Below are positions 22,967-34,200 of a stretch of DNA of 64,000 nt, one piece after another. Numbering within the stretch: the first letter of the stretch is position 1; every line of letters begins with the position of its first letter. Origin of the DNA: Phytohabitans aurantiacus (GTDB taxonomy: Bacteria > Actinomycetota > Actinomycetes > Mycobacteriales > Micromonosporaceae); NCBI RefSeq assembly GCF_027923225.1, contig NZ_BSDI01000025.1, forward strand, positions 1 to 64,000, written 5' to 3'. The notes beneath the pieces were generated by a model that was not told where the DNA came from, searched no databases, and saw only the letters and a list, made by a program, of their open reading frames with translations. The position numbers and the translations under genes are program-made.

Positions 22967-24646
22967 ATGACTCGGACACTCCTCGTGGCGCCGCTGCAGC
23001 ACGGCGCTTACGCGACGATCGGCGACGCGCTCGCCGCCGCCCCCACGGGTGCCACCGTGCTGGTCACCCCGGGCATCTACCGCGAGGCGCTATTCGTCGG
23101 CGATATCACGCTGCGGATCGCACCGGCCGACGGTTCGGGCGCGGTCGAACTCGACGCGAGCGACCTGCCGTATCCGGCGCTGCACGTGGAGAGCGGCGAC
23201 GTCAGCCTCGAAGGCCTGACCATCCGCGCCGGTGACCTGCCCGCCATCTCCGCGCGGGGCGCGACGGTCGCGTTGAAGCAGGTGGTGCTGAGCACCGGAT
23301 ACGGCGCGGCGATCGACGTGCGCGACCGCGGCACGTTGCGGGCGCACCGGGTGCGGGTGACCGCCGGGCAGTACGGCGTGGTGTTCGAAGACTCGGGCGG
23401 CACGATGACCGACTGCGAGCTGACCGACATCGCCGACGACGGCGTCATCGTGCGGCTGGGCGCCAACCCGGAGATCCGCGGCTGCACGATCAGCCGGTGC
23501 CAGCGCCGGGGCATCTACGTGTACCAGTCGGGGCGGCCGGTCATCGAAGGCTGTGAGATCTCCCACACCGGTGACGCGGGCATCGCGGTGGTGCACGAAA
23601 GCGCGCCGACGATCCGGGGTTGCTGGATCCACGACACCCGGGGCGCCGGTGTCCAGATCGGACGGGGCTGCGGCGGCGAGGTCGACCGCTGCCGGTTGGA
23701 GAACACCGGCACGCCCGGCGTCGACGTGGACGCGACAGCCACGACGGCAGTCACCATCGGTGACAGTGACGCGGCTGGGCGTACCGGAGCCGACAACGCC
23801 ACCGCGGAGCCGGACCGGCACGACGCGGAAGCGGTGCGGTCGCGCCTGGCCGACCTTGACGCGATGGTCGGCCTCGCGGCCGTCAAGGCCGAGGTGCGCG
23901 GCCTGATCGACGAGATTCAGGTCAACGAGTGGCGACGCGGCGCCGGTCTGGTCGTCGACCAGACCAGCCACCATCTCATCTTCGCGGGCGCGCCGGGCAC
24001 CGGAAAGACCACGGTGGCGCGGCTGTACGGCCGGCTGCTGGCGGCGCTGGGCGTGCTGGCCAAGGGCACGTTCAAGGAGGTGTCGCGGCGCGATCTGGTC
24101 GGGCAGTTCCTGGGGCACACGGCCGAGAAGACGGCGGCGGCGTTCGAAGAGGCAAAGGGCGGCGTGCTGTTCATCGACGAGGCCTACACGCTGTCGCGGG
24201 CCACCTCGCGCGCCGACTTCTTCGGCCAGGAGTCGATCGACATGCTGGTGAAGCTGATGGAGGACCACCGCGACGAGGTGGCGGTCATCGCCGCCGGCTA
24301 CACCGACGAGATGGTGGAGTTCCTGTCGGCCAATCCTGGCCTGGCGTCACGGTTCTCCGCCACCATCGAGTTCGAGAGCTACGAGCCCGAGGAGCTGGTG
24401 CTCATCGCGCAGCGGATCGCGGCGGCGTCCGACTACGAGTTCACCGACGAGGCTTCCACCCTGCTGTACGAGCACTTCGCCCGCATGCGCCGGGACGCCA
24501 CGTTCGGCAACGCGCGGGAGGCACGCAAGCTGTTCGAGGCGATCCGCAAGGCGCAGGCGCAGCGGCTGCTCGCCAGCGGCCAGCGCCCCGACATGACCAG
24601 CCTGCGCCGCCTCGCCGGTGAGGACGTGGTGGCTACCGTCCTGTGA
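22967..24646 (+). CDS. EccA-like CbxX/CfqX AAA+ ATPase with an N-terminal beta-helix
   Basis: A 559-residue cytosolic protein. Residues about 5-270 are a right-handed parallel beta-helix (YATIGDALAAAPTGATVLVTPGIYRE, then turns such as PEIRGCTISRCQRRGIYVYQ, PVIEGCEISHTGDAGIAV, PTIRGCWIHDTRGAGVQI). Residues about 300-559 are a CbxX/CfqX AAA+ module: MVGLAAVKAEV, Walker A GAPGTGKTT, Walker B GGVLFIDEAYTL, and the arginine-finger region NPGLASRF. EccA of ESX systems has this ATPase core after a TPR domain and helps deliver substrates; here the beta-helix takes the place of TPR. The ATG at 22967 has GAGG 6 nt upstream. Its end overlaps the zinc-ribbon gene by 14 bp, tail to tail. Confidence 0.85.
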   Translation: MTRTLLVAPLQHGAYATIGDALAAAPTGATVLVTPGIYREALFVGDITLRIAPADGSGAVELDASDLPYPALHVESGDVSLEGLTIRAGDLPAISARGATVALKQVVLSTGYGAAIDVRDRGTLRAHRVRVTAGQYGVVFEDSGGTMTDCELTDIADDGVIVRLGANPEIRGCTISRCQRRGIYVYQSGRPVIEGCEISHTGDAGIAVVHESAPTIRGCWIHDTRGAGVQIGRGCGGEVDRCRLENTGTPGVDVDATATTAVTIGDSDAAGRTGADNATAEPDRHDAEAVRSRLADLDAMVGLAAVKAEVRGLIDEIQVNEWRRGAGLVVDQTSHHLIFAGAPGTGKTTVARLYGRLLAALGVLAKGTFKEVSRRDLVGQFLGHTAEKTAAAFEEAKGGVLFIDEAYTLSRATSRADFFGQESIDMLVKLMEDHRDEVAVIAAGYTDEMVEFLSANPGLASRFSATIEFESYEPEELVLIAQRIAAASDYEFTDEASTLLYEHFARMRRDATFGNAREARKLFEAIRKAQAQRLLASGQRPDMTSLRRLAGEDVVATVL

Positions 24647-25238
24647 GGACGGTGAGGGCTTCCTCGTATTTCGCGCGGCGGGCCTCCAGATGCTCGCGAC
24701 GCAGATCGGCGGGGCTCTCGGCGCGCACCCGCTTGCCGCGCTCGGACCAGAACGCCTCGTCCGGCGGCTCCTCGGCGCCGTCGGGCAGGAACTTCAACAC
24801 CTCGTCGACGGCGGCGACCGCGCCGGCCAGGTCGGCACGTGCCGCGGCCAACTCCTCGCCGGTCAGCTCCTCGGCGGCCAGATCCTCGGCGGCCAGGTCG
24901 CCGAGCGGTTCGACGGCGGCGAAGTTGCCGGCCACCCACAGCCATTCGCCGGCGTCGAGCAGCTCGGACGGCTCCGGCCCGCCGAACCGCACCCGGTTGC
25001 CCGGCAACGACACCGCCTCCGGCAGGCGGAACACGAACTCGCGTGCCGTGCCGCAGCCGTCGCACGGCCCCTGGTACCGGCTGGCGAGGTCGCCCTCGGC
25101 CATGACGACCGCGCTCTGGCACTCGAAGTCGGACTCGCCGCACACCTCGCACGGGTGCATCGCCATGTAGAGGTGCGCCTCCTCCACCGACCGCTCCAGC
25201 AGCAACGCCACGCCCTCACCCTTCCCGATCGTCCACAT
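24633..25238 (-). CDS. Small zinc-ribbon protein downstream of the giant gene (immunity or accessory candidate)
   Basis: A 201-residue protein. Residues 29-70 hold PCEVCGESDFECQ and PCDGCGTAREFVFRLPE, two CxxC knuckles that probably bind one zinc ion. A middle domain (about 75-120) is followed by a Glu/Ala-rich helical stretch (LAAEDLAAEELTGEELAAARADL) and a conserved-looking end (RAESPADLRREHLEARRAKYEEAL). I do not recognise a named family. The position immediately after the C-terminal end of the giant gene, with a 23-bp overlap, is that of an immunity protein in polymorphic-toxin loci. A chaperone or folding factor is the other possibility. ATG 25238 is used; GTG 25211 is an alternative. 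Confidence 0.7.
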   Translation of the reverse strand: MWTIGKGEGVALLLERSVEEAHLYMAMHPCEVCGESDFECQSAVVMAEGDLASRYQGPCDGCGTAREFVFRLPEAVSLPGNRVRFGGPEPSELLDAGEWLWVAGNFAAVEPLGDLAAEDLAAEELTGEELAAARADLAGAVAAVDEVLKFLPDGAEEPPDEAFWSERGKRVRAESPADLRREHLEARRAKYEEALTVLTGR

Positions 25239-28200
25239 CGTCCCGCCGGAGCACCCACAGGGCCTCCGCGAGCTCCCGCATGCTTCCCGCCATCGCGTCC
25301 ACTTCGGACCCGGCGAACCGCTCGACCGTCGACGGCCTGTCCGCGTACCCGATTATGCGCGCCCCGACGGCCCTCGCCGCCGCGACGTCGGCCGGCTCGT
25401 CGCCGATCAGCACGAGCGCGCCCGGGTCGAGGCCGAGCGCGGCGGCCGCGCGCAGGACGGGATCCGGCGCCGGCTTCCACCGATCCGGCTCGCCCAGCGC
25501 CCGCCCGATGACCACGGCGACCAGGTCGCCGTAGCCGTTCGCCTCCAGGAACCTGGTGATGGCCTGCTCCGAGGAGTTGCTGACCACCGCCACGGGCCGC
25601 CGGGCCGCTCTGGCCGCCAGCAGGAACCGCAGCGCGTACGGCGTGGGCGTCGCGGCGTCGACGACGGTGCGGTCCATCTCGCCGAGCGCCTCCTCCAGCG
25701 CGCGGGTCAGGTCGGGTCGGCCGAGCCCGAACGCCCAGCGGATGACCGCCACCATGTTCGTCTCGGCGGCGATCGGCTCGGGCAGCGCGACGCCGGCGTC
25801 GGCGAGCACGGCGCGGATCCTGGTCAGGCCGTCCGTCGCGGCGCGCGGCGCGAACAGGTCGGTGATCGGTCCGTCGAAGTCGAGCAGGAACGCCTTGCTC
25901 CGGGCCAGGGCGTCGACCACGCCGGCGGCCGGGGCGGGCCGGCCGGTGGCCGGGCGGACGGCGGCACCGTAGGCCATGAGCTGCCCGTCGGGGTCGCCGG
26001 ACCGGAAGACCAGCAGGCCGTCGGGGTGCGGCCGCAGACCCTGGCGGACCATCTCCCGTACCGTCCGGACGGCGCGGCCCGGGTCGCGCCCGTCGTCGAC
26101 CACGCCGCGCAGCACGCCCTGGGTGGCGGTCAGTTCACCGGCGGCGGTCGCCTCACCGTGCGGCTCGCCCAGTACCAGCCCGCCGTCCGTGGTCCGGTAG
26201 AAGGCGGCGCTCTCCACGTCGAGCGGCACCCGGCTCCTGCCGAGGTCCTTCATCAGCTTGCCGTCCTCGACGACCAGCGGGAAGGCGCCATCCGGCAACG
26301 GTTGCAGCGTCCGGGCCGGCGGGTGCGACGGCTCGGCCGTCACGTCCCGGGCGATGGCCGACAGGTCCATCTCCAGGTGCGGCAGGTGCGGCTCGGTGGG
26401 GCCGAGCAGGACGAGCGGCTCGGGCCGTGTACCGCTGGCGGCGCCGAACTCGTCCCGCGCCAGGTCGGGTGCGCCGGCGTACACCCGCTGGGTCGTCCAG
26501 GTCTCGGGCACGTACGGCAGCGCGGTGCCGTCCGGCCGGTACTCGTGGAACTTGCCCACCTCGGGGGCGAGCACCGCGCCGTCCTGGGTCTCCCGCACCC
26601 CGTCGCGGACCAGGTCGCGGCGGTCGTCCTCGGGGATCCCGCGCGTGGCGACCACCGTCGCGCCCGACTCCCGGGCCAGCCGGCTCGCGTACTCCGGGGT
26701 GGTCGGCTGGTCGAACAGCACCCGGATCGGCCGCTTCGCGGCGATCGGACGCAGCACGCCGGCCAGCTTCTCGCGTTCCGCCTCCGCCACCACGAGCACG
26801 ACCATGTCCGGTACCGGCTCGATCTCGTTCGCGTCGTCCGCCGGTACGCCCACCGCCAGCCCGCTGCGGGTCGCGACGGCGCCGTCCCCGGGTTCGCGGA
26901 TCGGGTACTCGCCGGGCGGGTTGAGCGGCTCGGCGGCCGGCTCGATGCCGCCGGCGCCCAGGAAGCCGTCGCCGACCCGCATCAGCAGGGCCGGTCGGGC
27001 TGTGGCGTAGTAGGGCGCGATCTGGCCGTCGGGCGCGTACCGCACGTAGGTACCCGCGGCCGTAGTACCCGCGGCCGTGCCGGCCGGGGTGCGTTCGCCG
27101 CCCCACGGCACGAGCACGTGTACGCCGGCCGCCCGCGCCAGCCGCGCCACCAGCGGGCTGTGCTCGGCCAGCCGCAGGTCAGGGAGCCGGATGCCGCGCA
27201 GCCACCCGTCCGGCCCGAGCAGCCCGTGCTCGCGCCACAGGCGGACCGCCTCGCCGGCCGCCTCCGGGGAGAGCGGTGCCAGCAGGTCCCCCGGCGAGAA
27301 CGCCTCCGCCCCGTCGGCGTTCAGGTGGATGTCGACGTATCCCGGCACCGCCTCGGGCCGGGTCCAGCTCGGCGGGCGCTCGGCGAACTGGATGCCCCGA
27401 GCGGGCAGCGAAGCACGCTGTGCGCCGAAGATGGTTGGGCCGGGACGGGCGCCCGACTCCGCCAGCCGCTGTCGCTGCCTCCGGTCGTACCCGTCCAGGT
27501 CGACGTGGCGGCGGATCGAGCCGTCGGGGTGGTACACGTGCACCGTGGCCCGCCTGGCACGCTCGGCGCGGGCGGATGGGCGCAGGCCCTCCCCGGGCAC
27601 GTACCGGACGCCGCCGCCGTCGATCCGCCACCGGCCGGCCGGATCGCGGCGCAGCCACAACTCCCGGGTCGGGGTGAGCACCGGGCCGCCCCACGCGCGG
27701 GCGACCGCCCGGCCGTAGTCGTCGCCGTGGGGGCGGGTCAGCAGCAGGGCGTGGCGGCGGCTCCCGGCCGGCAGCTCGCCCCTGGCGATCCGTTCCTCCA
27801 GAGTGGACACCAGTCGCGACGGCGGGACGCCCGACCCCGTGACGACGACCGTGGTGCCGGACGGCAGGTCCAGGTCCGCGGCGGACATTCCGGAGTCGAA
27901 TCCATCCACAAGGGACACGATGTGCGCGGGCGCCGGCGGCCGCGCCGGGGGTTCGCCCACGTCCATCACGGTCTCCTGTGGACCATCCGATGTGTACACC
28001 TGCCAGCCGGCGTCGGCACTGGCCGGTACCAGCAGGCTCCGGTTCGCGTCCCAGCCGGCGGCCGCCACGAAGGGCACGCCGTCCGGGGTGAGCCAGACGG
28101 TGCCGTGGGGCGCCAGGGTGGCCGCGATGCCGCCGGCAGCGGCCAGCTCGTGGAACTCCGCGGCCAGCGCGGCCGCCCCGGAGGCCACCAGGACGACCCG

Positions 28201-31200
28201 CGTCACGTCCACGCGCCCGGTCAGCTCGATCGCCCGGCGGGTCAGCTCCCACAGCTCGGTGGCGTCCATCAGTTCGCCGGTCACGGTCGGCCGGCCCGGC
28301 GGCGCGAAGCCGAGGATCTGCCCGTCCGGGGCGGTCACCGTGTCGACCACCACCGCGAAGTCGCCCTCACCGGCCGGGAACATCTCGGCGAACGCCCGCG
28401 CCCGCGGGGACCGCGCGACGACCATGCCGGCCGGTACCGGCTCCACCGCGAAGAACTCCGCCAGGTCGGCGGCGGTCATCTCGGCGATCGGCACCGGCGG
28501 CGGGGCGCCCGGCTCGACCCGCTCGACCGCCCGCTGCGTCAACTCGACCAGCGCCATCAGCCGCTCGCGCCGGCCGTTCAGGTGGTCGGCCAGCCGGGCC
28601 GCCGCCCCCGCGGCGTGCCGCACACCGGCCACGGCCTCGGCGAGCGCGCCGTCGGACTTCTTGGCCAGTACCCGGGCGAGCATGGTGTCCATCTCGCCGA
28701 CGAGGCCGGTCAGTTGCCGGGCCGCGTCCACCGCGGTGCGCAACCCTTCCGTGAGCCCCGCCGCGATCGTCAGGACGTCGGCGATCGCGGCACCGCCGTG
28801 CAGCTGGCCCGGGTCGGGCACCTCGGGCAGTAGCGGCGGCGGGTCGCCGACGATCCGGGCGAGCGCGGCCCTCACCCCCTCAAGGGTGTCGCGCCGGCCC
28901 TCGGCTAGGGCCGCGACGTCCACATCCGGCCACGTGCCCTCGTCGCGGTGCGCGGTCAGTCGCAGATCGAGCGCCCGCAACTCCTCCTGTACCGCCGCGA
29001 CCTTACGGATCGGGCCCTCCAGCGGCTCCAGGAGCGCGCGGTCCAACCGGTCCGGGAGCTCCCGCACGACCGCCACCCGCGACCGGCCGGCCGCGAACCG
29101 CCACGCGCCGGGCTCCGGGCGAGGCGCCACCGGCTCGAGCGCGGGAGCCGGCGGCTGATCCGCCGCGGGGATCTCGCCGACCGCGGCGGTGACGCTCTCG
29201 GTGATCCCCGGCAGGTTGGCGACCAGTCCGTCCAGCGCCTCGGTCGCCGCGACCAGGTGACCGCGTGCCCTGTTCAGTGCGCGGTGTGCGCCGGCGTCGG
29301 GCTTGCCGGCCTTGACCGCCTCGGCGGCGCCCTTCAGCGTCTCGACGGCCGACCTGGCGCTCGACGCGCTCCGGCGCAGATCGTCGCGCACCTGGCGCAG
29401 CCCGCCGGCGACCGTGGCCACCGGGCCGGACCTGGGTGCGTGCAGGTCGAGCGCCACCTCCTCGGCCGCGCTGCCCAGCAGCGCCGCCGCCTCCTCGATC
29501 CGCTTCAGCTCACGTTGGAAGATCTCCGGCGGCATCTCCGGTGCCTTCCGCACCGCCCGCTCCGCCAGGGCGTTCACCTTCTTCCCGGCCTTGTTGAGGA
29601 GGTTGCCGGTGGGCGGGGACAGCAGCGGGAGTATGTGTTTGGCGATCGCCTTGCTGGCCTCGATGAGCGTGGTCCGCCGCGTCGCCACCAGCGCGGCGGT
29701 GGCCTCGATCGATGGCGGGACGATGCGTAGCGACTTCCGCAGCTGGGCGCTCATCCCCGGGCGCAGGTGTGCCTCCCGCCACGCGCGCAGGTCCGATGTG
29801 GAGCGTGGCGGCTCGCCCGCCAGATGGACGTCCAGGGCCTGGCGGTCGGTGAGCAGGGCTTCCCGGTGCGCCGCGCCGGCGGTACCGAGCTGGTCGTCGA
29901 TGACCAGCGCCTCGGTCCCCCGGGCCGCGGCTTCGGCCAGCCGCTCCTCCACGCCGGCCAGGTGCAGCACGGCGTGCCGGATCTCGTGCGCGACCGCCCT
30001 CGGCAGCAGCGCCGGCCGGTCGGCGGCCGGGACGTTCCGGGTCACGTTCAGCACGTGGGGGTCCTCGGCGGTGCCGGACCGGAGCACGGTCCGGGCGAAC
30101 AGGTCTCCCGGCAGGTCGGCCGCCTCGGCCCGGAAGTGGATGGGGTCGTGCTGTCCGGGTACCCGCACGGCGGCGAGCGTGGCATCGACCGGCTCCACGG
30201 TGAGCACGTCGCCTTCGAAGACGCCGACCGGCAGCCCGGCGATCCCGGCGAAGATCTCCTCGTCGGACACGCCTGGATCGTCCGGCGGCAGCTCGGCCTG
30301 CACCATCCGCGACCCGGCCACCACGCCGGCGTGCACCTGCGGCGGCTCCTCCTGATCGAGCAGGCCCTGATTGATCAGGCCCTGGTTGATCAGGCCCTGG
30401 TTGAGCAGGCGGTGGCCGCGGTCCGCCTCGGCGAGCACCCGGGCCGCCGTGGCCACCCGGTTGGCGGCCCCCGCCGCCAGCGCGTCCTCGGCCTGCCGCG
30501 CCGCGTCCACCTCCCCGCGCGCGACCGTCTCGGCCAGTTGAGCCTCGACCGTCTCCCGGCCCAGCTGTCCCGCCCGGTCCAGGGCGCGCGCGGCCTGCTC
30601 GACGAGGTCGTCGGCCCGGCGCTCGTCGTCCCACGGCTCGCCGCCCACCTCGCGCAGGTAAGCGGCCTGCGCCTGGTGCCACGCGGCGCGCCGCAGCGCC
30701 GCCTCGACCGCGGTCTTCTCCAGGTGCAGGCGGTCGAGCAGTGCCTCGAGCCGGTCGACGGCGGAGCCGACCGCGCTCAGCCGCACCTCGGTGGTGACCC
30801 GCCGGTCGGGCAGCGCCGCCGCTTCCCGGCCGGCCTTGGTCAGGTCCGCGACGACCTCTCCGTACCTGCGGGCGGTGTCCCCTGCCATCCCGGTCCACCG
30901 GCGTTCCCGCATCGTCCGGTCGAGCTCGACCTCGTGCCGGCGGCGGTGCTCGGCGAGGCGGGCGCCGGTCTCGGCGGCCGCGCGCTCGGCGGTCACCGCC
31001 GCGTCCCGCATCTGAGCGGCGGCGCCGCGGTGTTCGGCGGCACGGGTGTCGTCGCCGGCCGCCTCGTACTCCTGCGCGGCCAGGATCGAGTCCCGCCGGT
31101 ACCGCCACGCCCGTTCCGCCGTGGCGGCGTGCTCCGCGCGGAGCTCGTCGAGCCGGGTCAGCTCGTCGACGCCGTCGCGCCAGGCCCGCTCCGCCGCGCC

Positions 31201-34200
31201 ACCCGTCTCCGCCGCGCCGCCGGGGTACACCGCCAGCAGGTCGCCGATCGCGTCGGCCAGGTCGTCCAGGCGCAGCTGATGGCGCTCGGCCAGCGCCTTC
31301 AGGCCCGCCTCCGAATCCAGCCGCCGGCCGACCAGCGCCGCGCGGTCCGCGCGATGCCGGGCCAGCACCTGCTCCTTGGCGATCTGGTGTCGCGCGGCCT
31401 CGGCTCCCCGCCGCTCCCACTCCACGGTTTCGGCATCGCCGGCCCTGGCGACCTCGGCCGCGGCGAGGGCGCTCAGCACGGCGGCGGCCCGCTGGTCGAC
31501 CGTCAGGCCTGGCGCGCCGAGGTCGGCGAGCAGGTCGTAGTGATGCGCCTCCAGCGCGGCGAACTCGGCGGCGGCCATGGCCCGGGCCGCGCTCGTGGCC
31601 GCCTTGGCCTCGGCCAGCCGGGACTCCACCTGGGTGGTGCGGGCGTCGCGCACCACCGCGAGCAGCCTGAGCTCCTCGGCGCGCTCGGCGTCGGCGGCCA
31701 GGCGGCTCCGGCGCAGCAGGTCGGCCTCGTCCGCGAGCCCGGCGGCCAGCCGCTCGACCCGCGCGGCGGCCCGGTCCAGCTCCGGCAGGGCGGCGTCGTA
31801 CGCCTCGGGCACCGGGTGCCGGCTGTGCAGCCCGCGCGGCGCGCCGGGAACCGGGGCCGGCGTGCCGGGAACCGGGGCCGGCGTGCCGCTCGCGTGCACC
31901 GCCAGCGCCTCGACGTGCCGCACCAGGCCGGCGAAGCCCGTCCCGAGCAGTTCCTCCAGGGATCCGGCCGGCTCGCGCGGCGGGTCGACGAACCGCGGCC
32001 CAGTGGCGTCCCGAACCACCGCCACCAGCATGCGCTCGCCGCCCGCCAGGTCGAACACGAGCGAGGCGTACCCGCCCTCGTCGACCGCTCGCACCACGCT
32101 CGCCACCGCCGGCCCTACAGCGGCGGCCCGCTGGGCGTCATCCATCGGGCTCGCGCCGGCCACCAGCGTCTGGTACCGGGCACCGGTCAGCTCCTCGATC
32201 GCCGCGAGCTGGTCCTGGGATGCGCCGGGCAGGCGGCCGTGGAGCCAGCCGCCGGCGAACAGGGCGTGTGCGTCGTCGAACGGACCCAGCAGGGCCACCG
32301 CCTCGGTGTCCACCGTGGACGGACGCTGCTGCCAGGCCCGCTCCGCCGCCCGGCGCGCCAGCAGCGGCGGCCCGTCCGGCGCCGGTTCCGCGAGCACCGC
32401 CCTGGCCGCCTCGACCGGGCGCAGGAGGTTGTCGTGGTCGGCCAGCCGCTGCTCCACCTGGCGCTCCGCGACCTCCGCGGCGTCCCGCGCCGCCGCACCC
32501 TCGACGCGGTACGCCTCGGCCCGCCGCGCCGTGTTCCGCGCCGCCGCCCGGATCTGTGGCAGGCGCGGGTCGGCGCCGTGCGTCGCGTCGGCCAGCAGGT
32601 GGAAGTGCTCGGCCAGGCCGGCGAGCTCGGTGGCGCGGCCGGCGGCCCGCACCGCCTGGCCGCGCAGTACGGCGGCCCGCCCGGCCCACCGCGCCGCGTC
32701 CCGCCGCGCCTCGTCGGCGATCCGCCGCTGGTCCGCCACGGTCCGGCCCGCGCCGGCGGGCGCCGCGTCCAGCCGCTCGGCGGCGCGCCGTTCCGCCGCC
32801 GCCTCCCGGGCCGCCCGCTCCCCCGGGTCGTCGAAGCGGCGCAGGATCGACCGCAGGTCGGTCGCCACCCAACCCGGCTCGGCGTCGCCCGCCGCACCGG
32901 GTGCCGCGCCCATCTCCTCCCGCAGCGCCCGCCCGTCGGCGATCAGGGCGTCCACACTGGAGCTTTCCGCGGCGCTGTCGATCCGGTACGCGATCACCCG
33001 CGCCTCGACCTCGTGCGGTACCCGCTCCGGATCCGCGCCGTGGGCCACCGGCCCGGCCAGCTTGTGCGCGATCTCGTGCGGTATCGCCCGGTCGATCACC
33101 GCGTCCGAGGCGAGGTTCGACACCTCGATCACGAACGGGTCGTCGCCGGTACCCGCGCCGGTCTCGATCATGGCGACCGGCGGGCGCTCGGGATCGCCCC
33201 GGGCGGTGAGTACCTCCGGCGGCACCGCGCGCACGACGAAGTGCAGTTCGGTGTCGACCACGATCCGGTCGCCGTCGACGGCCACCTCCGCCGCCCGCCC
33301 GCCGAACACCTCGACCGGGAGGGCGCCGAAGCGGGCCACCAGGTGCACGGCGTCCACCGCCTCGTCCCGCCCGCGCTGCTCGAACCGCTCCTTCTCCCTC
33401 GCGAACACCGGCGGCTCCGGCGCACCGAGATGGCCCGACTGGACCAGCTCGCGCAGTGCGCGGTCCGCGTCCGCGAGCGACGTGGCCGCGGCGGACAGGA
33501 TGTTCGTCAGCTCCAGCCAGAGCCGGATCTCGGCGGCCCTGGTCTCCATGAACTGCACGCGCCGCACGAACGTCAGCTGGCCGGCCGTCTTGAGGATGCG
33601 GTCCAGCCGGGCGATGGCGTCGCCCATGGCCCGGCCGCGGGCCAGCGCCGCGACGAGGAGCCGCGTCGCGTCTTCCACCTCGGCCCGGTCGGCACCGATC
33701 TCGACGAGGTGCAGCGCCATGGCCTCGTGCCAGGTCACCCGCAGCTCGGCCAGGTACGCCAGCAGCATCGGCACCTGGCGGGCGTCCAGTACGGCGTCGA
33801 ACGCCGCGTCGGCGGCGGCCATGTCGGCGAGCGCGTCCTCGATCGCGGTGCGGGCGTCACCGAGCTCCCGCTGGCGCGCGATCGCGTCGTTCCACGTCGT
33901 CACCAGCCGCCCGTACCGGCGTACCACATCCTCGGTGAGGTCGGCGCGCGTGGCCGCGCGGTCGCGGCCGGCGCGGGCCGCGTGGTGGCGCCGCTCGTGC
34001 TCGGCCGCCTCGACCTCGTGGGCGGCCGCCGCCCGCTCGGCGGCCCGGGCCCGCTCCGCCAGCCGCGCCGCGTCCGCCCGCGGGCCGGCCGCACCGGTCC
34101 CGTCGCCGGCGGCCTCGCGCTCCTGTGCGGCGCGGACGAGGTCCCGCCGCTCCCGCCACGCCCGCTCCGCCTCGGCGCGCTGGTCGGCGCCGCGCCGGGC

